Shown here: positions 1-6,835 of the stretch, piece after piece
Layout: the number at the start of each line of letters is the position of its first letter
Numbering within the stretch: the stretch's first letter is position 1
Assembly (NCBI GenBank): GCA_022448765.1
Contig: JAKUTI010000052.1
Span: 1 to 13,131 of the forward strand
DNA length: 13,131 bases
Reading direction: 5' to 3'
Origin: Pseudomonadales bacterium
Lineage (GTDB): Bacteria > Pseudomonadota > Gammaproteobacteria > Pseudomonadales > Azotimanducaceae
Notes under the pieces: generated by a model
What the model was told of the DNA's origin: nothing
Seen by the model: only the letters and a program-made list of their open reading frames with translations
The model's database searches: none
Program-made: the position numbers and the translations under genes

Positions 1-165
1 TCTCAGATAGGACGGCTTGCCAACGCCAGTAACGTACGTTTTTTGGTTCTTGGCTCTCGAGCCAAACGAACTTTCGGCATTGAGTCCGCGTCAGAAGCTG
101 CGATTCGAGAGTCCTATAAAGGCTCCCTAATCTTCGCGAACGATCTCGAATGTTGGGGTCTTTAG
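1..165 (+). CDS. possible C-terminal fragment of an unrecognised protein (5' end outside window)
   Basis: Frame 1 is open from the first base for 54 codons to a TAG at 163-165. The peptide is protein-like in composition (NVRFLVLGSRAKRTFGIES..., ending LIFANDLECWGL) and lies 106 bases upstream of the nitroreductase on the same strand. I do not recognise the family. A - strand frame is also open across most of the same stretch, so the coding call rests only on composition and placement. If real, the start lies outside the window. The stretch 166-271 downstream holds no clear promoter; TAGCAT at 234-239 is at best a weak -10 with no partner -35. Confidence 0.3.
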   Translation, partial: SQIGRLANASNVRFLVLGSRAKRTFGIESASEAAIRESYKGSLIFANDLECWGL

Positions 166-271
166 TCGCCGCCGTTTAGACCACAATCAATCTCTCAAAC
201 ACTCCCGTCTCTTCGTTTCGGCGCGAGAAGCGTTAGCATACAAATGGGACACAACTAACCAATGGATAGAC

Positions 272-904
272 ATGGCACTCGATCAGAAGACATGCGATGA
301 GTTATTAAATACAACCCGATCGGTCCGTAAACGGTTGGATTTGACTAAACCCGTTCCCAAAGAAGTTATTGACGAATGTCTGCAACTGGCCGTGCAAGCA
401 CCAACGGGCTCGAACACACAAGGATGGCGTTGGATTGTCATCGACGATGCCGAGAAACGAACCAAACTAGCAGAACTCTACCGCCGCAGCGCCGAGGGCT
501 ATCTCGCAGCAGCCAGCGAACAGGCGTCTGTTGGGGCTGACGCGCAAACCCAACGCGTGTTTAGCTCAGCGATGTATCTCATGGAGCACCTTCATGAGGT
601 GCCAGTACATGTCATTCCATGTATTCAGGGCAATCCACCCAATGGCCTGGCGGGGGCAGGATTTTACGCTTCGATCTATCCGGCGGTTTGGAGTTTCCAA
701 CTGGCGCTTCGGGCACGCGGCCTTGGGTCGTGTCTGACAACGCTGCACTTAGCCCACGCCGATGACGCAGCGGCACTGCTAGGTATTCCAGATGGCATAA
801 CTCAGACCGCGCTGCTACCTGTTGCCTATACCCTTGGCACCGACTTTAAACCAGCCAAGCGGTCCCCCGTATCCGAAATCACGCACTGGAACTCATGGGG
901 CTAA
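272..904 (+). CDS. nitroreductase-family FMN-dependent oxidoreductase
   Basis: The 210-residue product matches the usual length of nitroreductase-fold enzymes, which are homodimeric cytosolic flavoproteins using FMN and NAD(P)H to reduce nitro groups, quinones or related acceptors. Visible signatures are the N-terminal arginine cluster RSVRKR (residues 16-21), the FMN-contacting APTGSNTQGWRW stretch (43-54) with its S-N-x-Q pattern, the ARGLGSCLTT segment (148-157) matching the conserved GLG region near the flavin phosphate, LLGIPDG (169-175), and a C-terminal tail with AKRSPVSE and a terminal W-G, as in many members. The ATG at 272 is preceded by GGATAG, a weak ribosome site; the earlier ATG at 263 is in another frame. 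The 3' end overlaps the convergent small gene on the other strand by 12 bases. The family is clear, but the natural substrate cannot be read from the sequence. The neighbouring genes are catabolic but do not specify its role. Confidence 0.88.
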   Translation: MALDQKTCDELLNTTRSVRKRLDLTKPVPKEVIDECLQLAVQAPTGSNTQGWRWIVIDDAEKRTKLAELYRRSAEGYLAAASEQASVGADAQTQRVFSSAMYLMEHLHEVPVHVIPCIQGNPPNGLAGAGFYASIYPAVWSFQLALRARGLGSCLTTLHLAHADDAAALLGIPDGITQTALLPVAYTLGTDFKPAKRSPVSEITHWNSWG

Positions 905-1147
905 CCGGGTGGTAATGTTGCGCTCAACTTCGAGGTTGCCCCCGATCAATTCCTCCAAGTCAAATCGAGCGGGAATCGATACCTTCGGTTCGTGTTCGAG
1001 TAACACCCGAAACACCTGGACCAATACCCATTCATGGGTAAATTCCCCTCTCGACAGATGTCTGTAGTACTCAGGACCCATGATCACGCGATACTCAGTT
1101 TCCTCGGTTCCTTCAACAACGACTTGATACGTATTGGCACCGACCAT
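893..1147 (-). CDS. small conserved protein of unknown function (84 aa)
   Basis: This - strand reading frame gives an 84-residue acidic product. Its layout resembles a family of small uncharacterised bacterial proteins: an N-terminal beta-strand start (TYQVVVEG), a YRV.MGPEYYRHL stretch, then VLVQVFRVLLEHEPK with SIPARFDLEEL. I recall homologues with a similar FLLEREPKESIL...FDL core; this is from memory, not from a search. I chose the ATG at 1145-1147. A longer frame from 1231 would add 28 residues that run into the amidase start region and look less natural. GTG two codons upstream (1151-1153) is an alternative start. No strong ribosome site is visible. The gene converges on the nitroreductase (12-base overlap of the 3' ends) and diverges from the amidase, with only 32 bases between starts. 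There is no signal peptide in the chosen form, so it is probably cytosolic. Function unknown. Confidence 0.6.
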   Translation of the reverse strand: MVGANTYQVVVEGTEETEYRVIMGPEYYRHLSRGEFTHEWVLVQVFRVLLEHEPKVSIPARFDLEELIGGNLEVERNITTRLAP

Positions 1148-1179
1148 CGTCACGCTAATCAAAGCCACCACTCCAACGA

Positions 1180-2601
1180 ATGAATACGCTGGAAACTGAC
1201 ACGAGCAACGAGCTCTGTCTATTAACGGCAACCGAACTCGCCCACCGGATCGCCACCAAGGAGATCAGTTCTCGTGAAGCGATAGAGGCTCACATCGCGC
1301 GGATCGAGTCGATCAACCCGACCATCAATGCCGTTGTGACACCCGTCTTCGACTTAGCCCTTAATCGGGCGGACGAACTCGATAATGCTGCGGAAATCAC
1401 GGGACCACTTCATGGCTTGCCGATCCTGCACAAGGACTTGGTCCCAACCCGGGGGATACGCACCACCTACGGTGCAACGTTTTACGCCGACCACATCCCC
1501 GACTTCGATCAGCTTATTGTCGAACGAATGCGTAAAGCTGGTGCAATCACCCTAGGCAAAACCAACACTCCTGAATTTGGTGCAGGTTCGCACACCTATA
1601 ACCGCGTATTCGGTCTCACGCGCAATCCCTACGACACCTCTCGTTCCTGCGGCGGAAGCAGTGGTGGCGCTGCCGCTGCGCTGGCAGCACGAATGATTCC
1701 GCTCGCCGACGGCAGCGATACCGGTGGCTCGCTACGTAACCCCGCCGCCTTTTGCAACGTGGTCGGCTTTCGACCTTCGCCTGGGCGTGTACCTTTTTAT
1801 CCCTCGCGCAACCCATGGAGCGATTTGAGCACCGAGGGCCCGATGGCGCGTACATGCGCCGATGTCGCGCTGCTCTTTTCAGTTCTCGCCGGCCCGGATC
1901 CTCGTCTGCCCGGATTATTGGAGACCGAGGGCAGTGCATTCCGCCGCATTAGCCCGATTCGTCTTGAGGACCTGAAAATCGGATTTACCGAAGACTTCGG
2001 AGGCTTGCCCATTGAAAAACCGATTCGAGAAACGCTGCGTCGATTCATGCGAGATCTCGAAACCGCGGGTGCCATGGTGACCGAAGCCACTCCAAACTTC
2101 CGTGACGCCAGCCGCATCTTTCACATTCTCCGCGCGAGCAACTTCCGACGCTTTCGACAACTCCCGCAAGATCAATTTGATCAATTGAAAGAAACGATCC
2201 GCTGGAACGTGGAAGCTGGTGAAGCTTTAACTCAAGATGATCTCGATTGGGTCGGTCCTGCACGCACATCGCTGATCGAACGAATGAATGAATTTTTCGA
2301 ACAATTCGACCTGCTGATCGGGCCGACGACGCAAGTCCTGCCTTTTGATTCAAAGACCGAGTGGGTTCGAGAAGTCGACAGCGTACCCATGTCAAACTAC
2401 ATCGAATGGATGGAAGCATGCAGTTGGATCAGCGTCTCTTGTTGTCCCGCGCTGTCACTACCCGCTGGATTTTCTGGGAATCTTCCCGTGGGTGCTCAAC
2501 TCGTCGCCCCCATGCGCAACGACGCCTTTCTCCTAGCGGCAGCTCAAGCCATCGAGACTGCAACTGGGCACGCGCACGTCCTTCCCGAAGCGTTGACATA
2601 A
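1180..2601 (+). CDS. amidase-signature family hydrolase
   Basis: The 473-residue product is a full-length amidase-signature enzyme, a cytosolic serine hydrolase class that cleaves C-N amide bonds through a Ser-cisSer-Lys triad. The triad is visible: Lys85 in HKDLVPTRG, the cis-serine Ser160 in CGGSSGGAAAALAA, and nucleophile Ser184 in GSDTGGSLRNPAAF. The 24-residue spacing between the two serines equals that in fatty acid amide hydrolase. Supporting blocks are GPLHGLPILHKD (75-86), TLGKTNTPEFGAGS (124-137) and a C-terminal CCPALSLPAGFSGNLPVGAQ region that usually closes the fold. No signal peptide or membrane segment is seen. The ATG at 1180 is the only sensible start; no strong ribosome site precedes it. 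The absence of the GatB and GatC partners, together with its gene neighbours, argues for a stand-alone catabolic amidase rather than Glu-tRNA amidotransferase GatA. Substrate unknown; amide or short peptide catabolism is an inference. The next gene on this strand starts 51 bases downstream, so co-transcription is possible. Confidence 0.92.
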   Translation: MNTLETDTSNELCLLTATELAHRIATKEISSREAIEAHIARIESINPTINAVVTPVFDLALNRADELDNAAEITGPLHGLPILHKDLVPTRGIRTTYGATFYADHIPDFDQLIVERMRKAGAITLGKTNTPEFGAGSHTYNRVFGLTRNPYDTSRSCGGSSGGAAAALAARMIPLADGSDTGGSLRNPAAFCNVVGFRPSPGRVPFYPSRNPWSDLSTEGPMARTCADVALLFSVLAGPDPRLPGLLETEGSAFRRISPIRLEDLKIGFTEDFGGLPIEKPIRETLRRFMRDLETAGAMVTEATPNFRDASRIFHILRASNFRRFRQLPQDQFDQLKETIRWNVEAGEALTQDDLDWVGPARTSLIERMNEFFEQFDLLIGPTTQVLPFDSKTEWVREVDSVPMSNYIEWMEACSWISVSCCPALSLPAGFSGNLPVGAQLVAPMRNDAFLLAAAQAIETATGHAHVLPEALT

Positions 2602-2652
2602 CGCCGTTCGCCTGACCTCCGACTCACTTCGCTTGACTGTTATCCTCAAACC

Positions 2653-2931
2653 ATGTCGACAAAACAACAAGTGCTGGTGCTGTATCTTTCCAGTTCGGCT
2701 CTCGATGCAAACGTCATCGCCTGGGCCAAGTACGACGGTACGGGTATCGATGACCACATGGCCGGGGATTCGGATGAGCCGTTGTATCGTTCAGGCGTCG
2801 AGGCACTGGGAGACGGCTGGCGTCTGATCCAAGCTTCACCACTCACCGCTCATGCGCCGGGCGACGAATTTCGTACCGGGTACTTGAAGTACGAATTTTT
2901 CTTCGAAAAGCTGGTCGATGATGAGTGCTAG
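2653..2931 (+). CDS. small protein of unknown function coupled to a PhyH-type oxygenase (92 aa)
   Basis: This 92-residue acidic product has no signal peptide. It starts with a hydrophobic strand (VLVLYLSSSALDANVIAWA), continues through YDGTGIDDHMAGDSDEP and GVEALGDGWRLIQASPL, and ends in a YLKYEFFFEKLV segment. The alternation of strand-like and loop segments suggests a small compact alpha/beta domain. I do not know a function. Its stop lies inside the downstream dioxygenase gene (14-base overlap), which is strong evidence that it is a real gene translated together with that enzyme, and suggests a partner, substrate-handling or regulatory role. The ATG at 2653 follows a 51-base gap after the amidase; that gap carries an isolated TTGACA (2593-2598, overlapping the amidase end) but no convincing -10. 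No rare-codon or composition break separates it from its neighbours. Confidence 0.72.
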   Translation: MSTKQQVLVLYLSSSALDANVIAWAKYDGTGIDDHMAGDSDEPLYRSGVEALGDGWRLIQASPLTAHAPGDEFRTGYLKYEFFFEKLVDDEC

Positions 2932-3874
2932 CATCAAGTTAAATTCCCGAGAAATGGCCACATTCGCTGCCGACGGATTGCTGCGTCTCGATGGCATCGT
3001 CCCCGACTCGATTAATCAACAATTTCTCGCCGAAGCGGGTCCTTTCGAAAAGCCCAAGGGGGCAGAATGGTCGCATCAATCTACATACACGCTGACGAAC
3101 TTCATGGCGCGTTCGCAATTGCCCACCGTGACGCCGGGGACCGTATTGGAAACCGCCTACAAGGAGACAACGGCGCTGGGCAGGTTAGTGCGTTTACCAA
3201 GGGTTCGCGGAGCGATTGAAAGCCTGGTCGGTTCAAACTCGCTAGTCGATCATCATTTTCTGCATTTAGCGCGTCCGAGGACATTCTACGAAGCCGCCGG
3301 TGTGCCTCAGCGATCGCAGCATACGCACCAAGATTCCACCATCGACCCTCGTCGCGCATTCGATATACAGATCTTCTATTTTCCTCACGAAGTGGGCCCC
3401 CACATGGGGGGTACTCGTTACGTACCAGGCACACACTTACGGATCGTGAGCGAATCTGCGATCGCACGATATCAGAACATTCGGGGTCAACAGCACGTGG
3501 TTTGTCCGGCAGGCACGCTAATCTTCATGCATCACGGCATCTGGCATGGCGGCGGCGTCAATCGCTCCGACGAGGTTCGTTACATGTTTAAAATTCGTTT
3601 AAACCCGAGCGTTCCTCAAGTGCGGCTCTGGGATACATCCGATCTATCGGATGAAGATTTCCAACAGCGGCCGATCTTTTTTCGCAAAGAACCCACGAAT
3701 CCCAACGACATCGCTTCGCTTCTAACCCGTCCACAGCCCTGGTTCGAAGGCGACACCGGCCGTCTTGAATACATTAATCGCATACGTTTTTGGCGATATT
3801 TGCTTGGCGACGAAAGTTTCGATGCCGACTATTGGGTCACGAGAATCGAAAACGAACCCTCCACATCGGTTTAA
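2918..3874 (+). CDS. phytanoyl-CoA dioxygenase (PhyH) family Fe(II)/2-oxoglutarate oxygenase
   Basis: The 318-residue product has the architecture of PhyH-family non-heme iron enzymes, which couple 2-oxoglutarate decarboxylation to hydroxylation of a substrate in the cytosol. The iron-binding facial triad is visible: His137 and Asp139 in the HTHQDS motif, and distal His210 in the segment IWHGGGVNRS, which shows the family's H-x4-N-R-S pattern. The usual MGGTRYVPGTH block is at 163-173, and RYMFKIRL (221-228) supplies an arginine candidate for binding the 2-oxoglutarate carboxylate. Residues 1-60 form a helical N-terminal extension typical of the family. Two adjacent ATGs (2918, 2921) could start it. 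The 14-base overlap with the upstream 92-residue gene implies translational coupling. Substrate is not predictable; the family covers lipids, ectoine, halogenated metabolites and others. The C-terminal 60 residues (from about 255) are a variable tail. It converges on the kinase pseudogene with 16 bases between stops. Confidence 0.88.
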   Translation: MMSASIKLNSREMATFAADGLLRLDGIVPDSINQQFLAEAGPFEKPKGAEWSHQSTYTLTNFMARSQLPTVTPGTVLETAYKETTALGRLVRLPRVRGAIESLVGSNSLVDHHFLHLARPRTFYEAAGVPQRSQHTHQDSTIDPRRAFDIQIFYFPHEVGPHMGGTRYVPGTHLRIVSESAIARYQNIRGQQHVVCPAGTLIFMHHGIWHGGGVNRSDEVRYMFKIRLNPSVPQVRLWDTSDLSDEDFQQRPIFFRKEPTNPNDIASLLTRPQPWFEGDTGRLEYINRIRFWRYLLGDESFDADYWVTRIENEPSTSV

Positions 3875-3890
3875 CGGTGACGTAGCGACA

Positions 3891-4840
3891 TTAGTCCATG
3901 ACCTCGGTAATGATCTCGCCAAGTCGTTCGACCGATTCGTCAAACTGTTTCGCTAATGTGAATTGAACGCGCGCGCGATCAAGATTCTCACCTCGACGCA
4001 TCACACCAAAATAGCGGTCATTATCGAAATGATCTGTCAAGAATCGGGTGCCCAGCATAAAGCTCATGTGGGCGGGCGCTTCGGCAAATTTCTCAACATC
4101 TGTTAACGGACCATAGGTAGATACAAAGCCTCGAACCACCGCTCTAACCCGGGCATCAGAAAACTGAGCTTCTCGCGTCGACTCCTCGGTCCCCGCAAAT
4201 ATCGACCGGACTAAATCGCCGAAATCCCACGAAGGGTATCCAGATCGACGACTTTGATCGCTTTGTCGGTCGACGGATCGAACAGAACGTTGTTGACCTT
4301 GCAATCACCGTGGATGATTTGCGTGTCATCTTTTGAATCGACCAGTCGTTTGCGCCGAAAATCCACGTACTCAAGTTCTCGGTCTGCCTCTCCCAGCGTA
4401 CGCACCGCATCGAGGGATCGTAGATAGAGCTGGATGTCATGAAACCCAGGGATTGACGTCTCTAGTTCACGATCAAGAGTCGTCAAACGACTTAGCAAAT
4501 CACCAAATATCGCGCCGACTGGCGTCAAGAGGGAATGCGGCAACACGTCAAAATTTCGACTAGGCACGTACGGATACATACGCCATACCCCACCTGCTTC
4601 GTCGGACCAATAGGGCTTACCTTGTTTCGATGGGAGGTGTTGAACAATTAATTCGCCCGCAACGCTGGCGATTTTATCCGCGTTTCTCATGAGCGCGGGG
4701 GGGTTCGGGAAAACGTCACCGTTTATGCGTTGCAGTACGTGCGTACCTCCAACCAAAAAGGTTGAATTAATACGCCCCCTGGAGATTCGTTCGATCGCTC
4801 CGTCTAGATTCCACTGTTTCGCTGCATCCTCAGGAATCAT
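3891..4840 (-). pseudogene. N-acetylhexosamine kinase-like phosphotransferase, split by a frameshifting deletion
   Basis: Two adjacent - strand frames together encode one aminoglycoside-phosphotransferase-fold sugar kinase of the NahK-like type. The 5' frame (ATG at 4838-4840) contains GRINSTFLVGG, the LQRINGDVFPNP block, the catalytic loop IIHGDCKVNNVLFD (HGD at residues 177-179) and the metal-binding VVDLDTL (199-202), then runs out of frame into a stop at 4211. The other frame resumes with PSWDFGDLVRSIFAGTEE and continues to a TAA at 3891-3893. Family members normally have DLDT-x-M-P-G-xxxx-DFGD. Here only five bases (4230-4234) lie between the Thr and Trp codons where about 21 are expected, so roughly 16 bases appear to be missing. 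Restoring them gives about 321 residues, a normal length. As read, the product is a truncated 209-residue chain lacking the DFGD part and the C-terminal lobe, presumably inactive. It overlaps the upstream hexosaminidase stop by 11 bases, so the two were one operon for GlcNAc salvage. A sequencing or assembly error is possible, though a 16-base loss is not typical of one. Confidence 0.82.
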
Positions 4841-6737
4841 GTGCCGATACCGCAAAAACAGCAGGCAGCAAGTACTCGCCATATGGGCCGGCTAAAGCCG
4901 GACTGACCTCGCCGCCAGCATCAACGATATCCGCAAGTTCGGCTAACGCCCGTGAAGCCTCTTCGAGCTCGGCAAGTTCCGGTCGTTGAGACAAGAGTCC
5001 CATCAAAATCCGATGCTGTTCCCGCCAACCCGACGTCCATCCCGTCGTGTCCTCGCCTACCTCAAGCGCGCTAACAAAGCGACGAGTCGCCGTACTTTCA
5101 GGCCCTATCCGATCAATCACTCGGTCGAGCAACGTGTCGGCCGTGTAGGGTCGTTTGATCTGCGTGACATCACGCCCCTGCCCTCTCGCCGTCGATAATT
5201 CCTCTCCAAGTACCCGCGTGTAACCCTTGACCGGCTCAAGCATGTCGATCAACGGCTCCAGTCCAAGTACGCGCAACATGTCCCGATCGGTCACCGCGTC
5301 GACACCGCAGTGTTGTTCGAGTCTTGCGTGGTGGAGCTCAAGCCTCCGGTACATGTCACCCTCATCACGGACTTCACGATCACTCCAGAAACGCTCGGCT
5401 ATCGCGGGCATCCGGCTCCATACACGTCTATCGAACAACTCATCGCTCACGAGCTCCGTCCAGATGCAGGCTTCTGCACCTAAAACTCTTCCCTTCTTTG
5501 CGGTCTCTAGCTTCGGATAATCGGTGAACCCCTTTCCCCACCCGATATCGCCCACGACATGGGCGAAGCGGGAATCGTTCCGCAACTGTTCGTCAATCCG
5601 CGCAAGGTCCGCCTTTGTCTCTTCAGGGTCGTACCGATAGTGAACACCGGCCGGCATGAATAGGTCGAGATAGTACGGCGCTGAAATCACGCAGTCATAC
5701 CCAGCTTGGAGCGCTTCGTCGCGCCCAAACATCCCTCGCCAGCACTGAATCACAACGTTGTCCGGAAGGTTGGGATGCAAGATTTCATCCCAACCAACCG
5801 GTTTTTTGCCAAGACCCCCCAGCATCGATACCAGCCGTCGATTGAAGTCCGCTTGCAGTCCGTTTACATCGTCAATTTTCTGGGTTCGCATGTAGTCTTG
5901 AATGGCCGCCGAACCTTGCCACTCGTTCGACCGCACCTCATCGCCTCCAAAATGAACGTATGGATCGGGGAACACCTCAGCGATTTCGCCGAAAATATGC
6001 CCCAAGGCGTCCATAAGTTCTGATCCGGTGGGATCCAGGACCGTTTCGTGAGGGCCGAAGGCTGACGACGCCGATACCTCGCCGCCGGCGCCCCACTCGG
6101 GATGTGTTACTAACCAGCTCGTGGTGTGGCCTGGCACATCCAATTCGGGCACGATCCTAACGCCTCGGTCCGCCGCATAGGCGACAAGTGCTGCGAGGTC
6201 GCTTGCTGTGTAGTGCTCGGCGCTCGCCATTTCGGGAAACAAGGTCCCGCTATAACGAAACGCCTGATCATCGGAAAGGTGGATGTGCAGGACGTTAAGC
6301 TTAAAGTACCCCATCGCGTCGAGGGTTCGCCTCAATGTTTCGAGGCTGATGTAATGGCGAGCCACATCCACCATGAGACCGCGCCATTGAAACCGCGGCG
6401 CGTCAGAAATGGCGCAACAAGGGATCAAGTCGTCGTGCGTTAATTGCGTCAAAGTCGTAAGGGCAGCGAGCGCACCCCACTGTGTATCGGCTTCGATCCG
6501 AACCCTGGTCTCGCTGACATCCAGCCGATATGCGTACGAATCGCCCAGCCGCGGTTGTTCGGCGGTTGTTTCGCCAATTTCGACCTCGATGGGAAATCCT
6601 GCGAGAGACAACCGCGCCACTGCCCGAAGAACACGCCCGGGTGCCCTCACTTGCTCCGACGACACGTTTTCTTTCGACCGTCGCAGACAACCATCACCGG
6701 ATTGAATAGACGTCGGCATCGGAAGCAAGTCGACCAT
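4830..6737 (-). CDS. beta-N-acetylhexosaminidase, glycoside hydrolase family 20
   Basis: The 635-residue product hydrolyses terminal N-acetylglucosamine or N-acetylgalactosamine by substrate-assisted catalysis. Residues 1-105 form the GH20b-type N-terminal domain (starting VDLLPMP, including GDSYAYRLDV). The TIM barrel begins with FQWRGLMVDVARHYI, followed by HIHLSDDQAFRY (151-162), RIVPELDVPGHT (194-205) and the catalytic motif HFGGDE (262-267; Asp266 orients the acetamido group, Glu267 is the acid). VGWDEIL and a later IWTELVSDE supply the conserved tryptophans. About 150 helical residues follow the barrel. I chose the ATG at 6735-6737; the longer TTG start at 6773 lies on a TTGACA hexamer better read as promoter-like sequence. 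There is no signal peptide, so the enzyme is probably cytosolic and would act on imported chito-oligosaccharides or similar glycans. Its last 11 bases overlap the start of the kinase pseudogene, which would have phosphorylated the released sugar. This gene itself appears intact. Confidence 0.92.
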   Translation of the reverse strand: MVDLLPMPTSIQSGDGCLRRSKENVSSEQVRAPGRVLRAVARLSLAGFPIEVEIGETTAEQPRLGDSYAYRLDVSETRVRIEADTQWGALAALTTLTQLTHDDLIPCCAISDAPRFQWRGLMVDVARHYISLETLRRTLDAMGYFKLNVLHIHLSDDQAFRYSGTLFPEMASAEHYTASDLAALVAYAADRGVRIVPELDVPGHTTSWLVTHPEWGAGGEVSASSAFGPHETVLDPTGSELMDALGHIFGEIAEVFPDPYVHFGGDEVRSNEWQGSAAIQDYMRTQKIDDVNGLQADFNRRLVSMLGGLGKKPVGWDEILHPNLPDNVVIQCWRGMFGRDEALQAGYDCVISAPYYLDLFMPAGVHYRYDPEETKADLARIDEQLRNDSRFAHVVGDIGWGKGFTDYPKLETAKKGRVLGAEACIWTELVSDELFDRRVWSRMPAIAERFWSDREVRDEGDMYRRLELHHARLEQHCGVDAVTDRDMLRVLGLEPLIDMLEPVKGYTRVLGEELSTARGQGRDVTQIKRPYTADTLLDRVIDRIGPESTATRRFVSALEVGEDTTGWTSGWREQHRILMGLLSQRPELAELEEASRALAELADIVDAGGEVSPALAGPYGEYLLPAVFAVSAHDS

Positions 6738-6777
6738 ACCCCACAATCTCGGTCTTGCTCTAACCGATGTCAATGTG

Positions 6778-6803
6778 TTGCACGTTTACCCGCTCGTTAT
6801 ACT
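6778..6803 (+). promoter_or_regulatory. possible promoter of the haloalkane dehalogenase gene
   Basis: In the 98-base gap between the divergent hexosaminidase and dehalogenase starts, TATACT at 6798-6803 matches the -10 consensus in five of six positions and sits 32 bases before the GTG start. TTGCAC at 6778-6783 is a possible -35 but only 14 bases away, shorter than the optimum of 16-18, so the pair is weak. On the opposite strand a perfect TTGACA lies at 6773-6768 and could serve the hexosaminidase, but its -10 would be poor (GAGATT) and almost on the ATG. Confidence 0.3.
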
Positions 6804-6835
6804 GCTAACGCCTTGTCACTTGATAGAGACACTCC

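Noticed and set aside
3875..3890. Bidirectional terminator between the convergent PhyH and kinase stops
   Set aside because: The 16 bases contain no inverted repeat or T-run; the same holds for 7862-7874.
5706..6443. Two 105-residue + strand frames opposite the hexosaminidase
   Set aside because: They lie antisense to the conserved GH20 catalytic core and look like shadows of its codon pattern.
6738..6773. Longer start (TTG at 6773) for the hexosaminidase, adding 12 residues
   Set aside because: The TTG is part of a perfect TTGACA hexamer, the extra residues are basic and unlike the family start, and ATG 6737 begins the typical VDLLPMP sequence.
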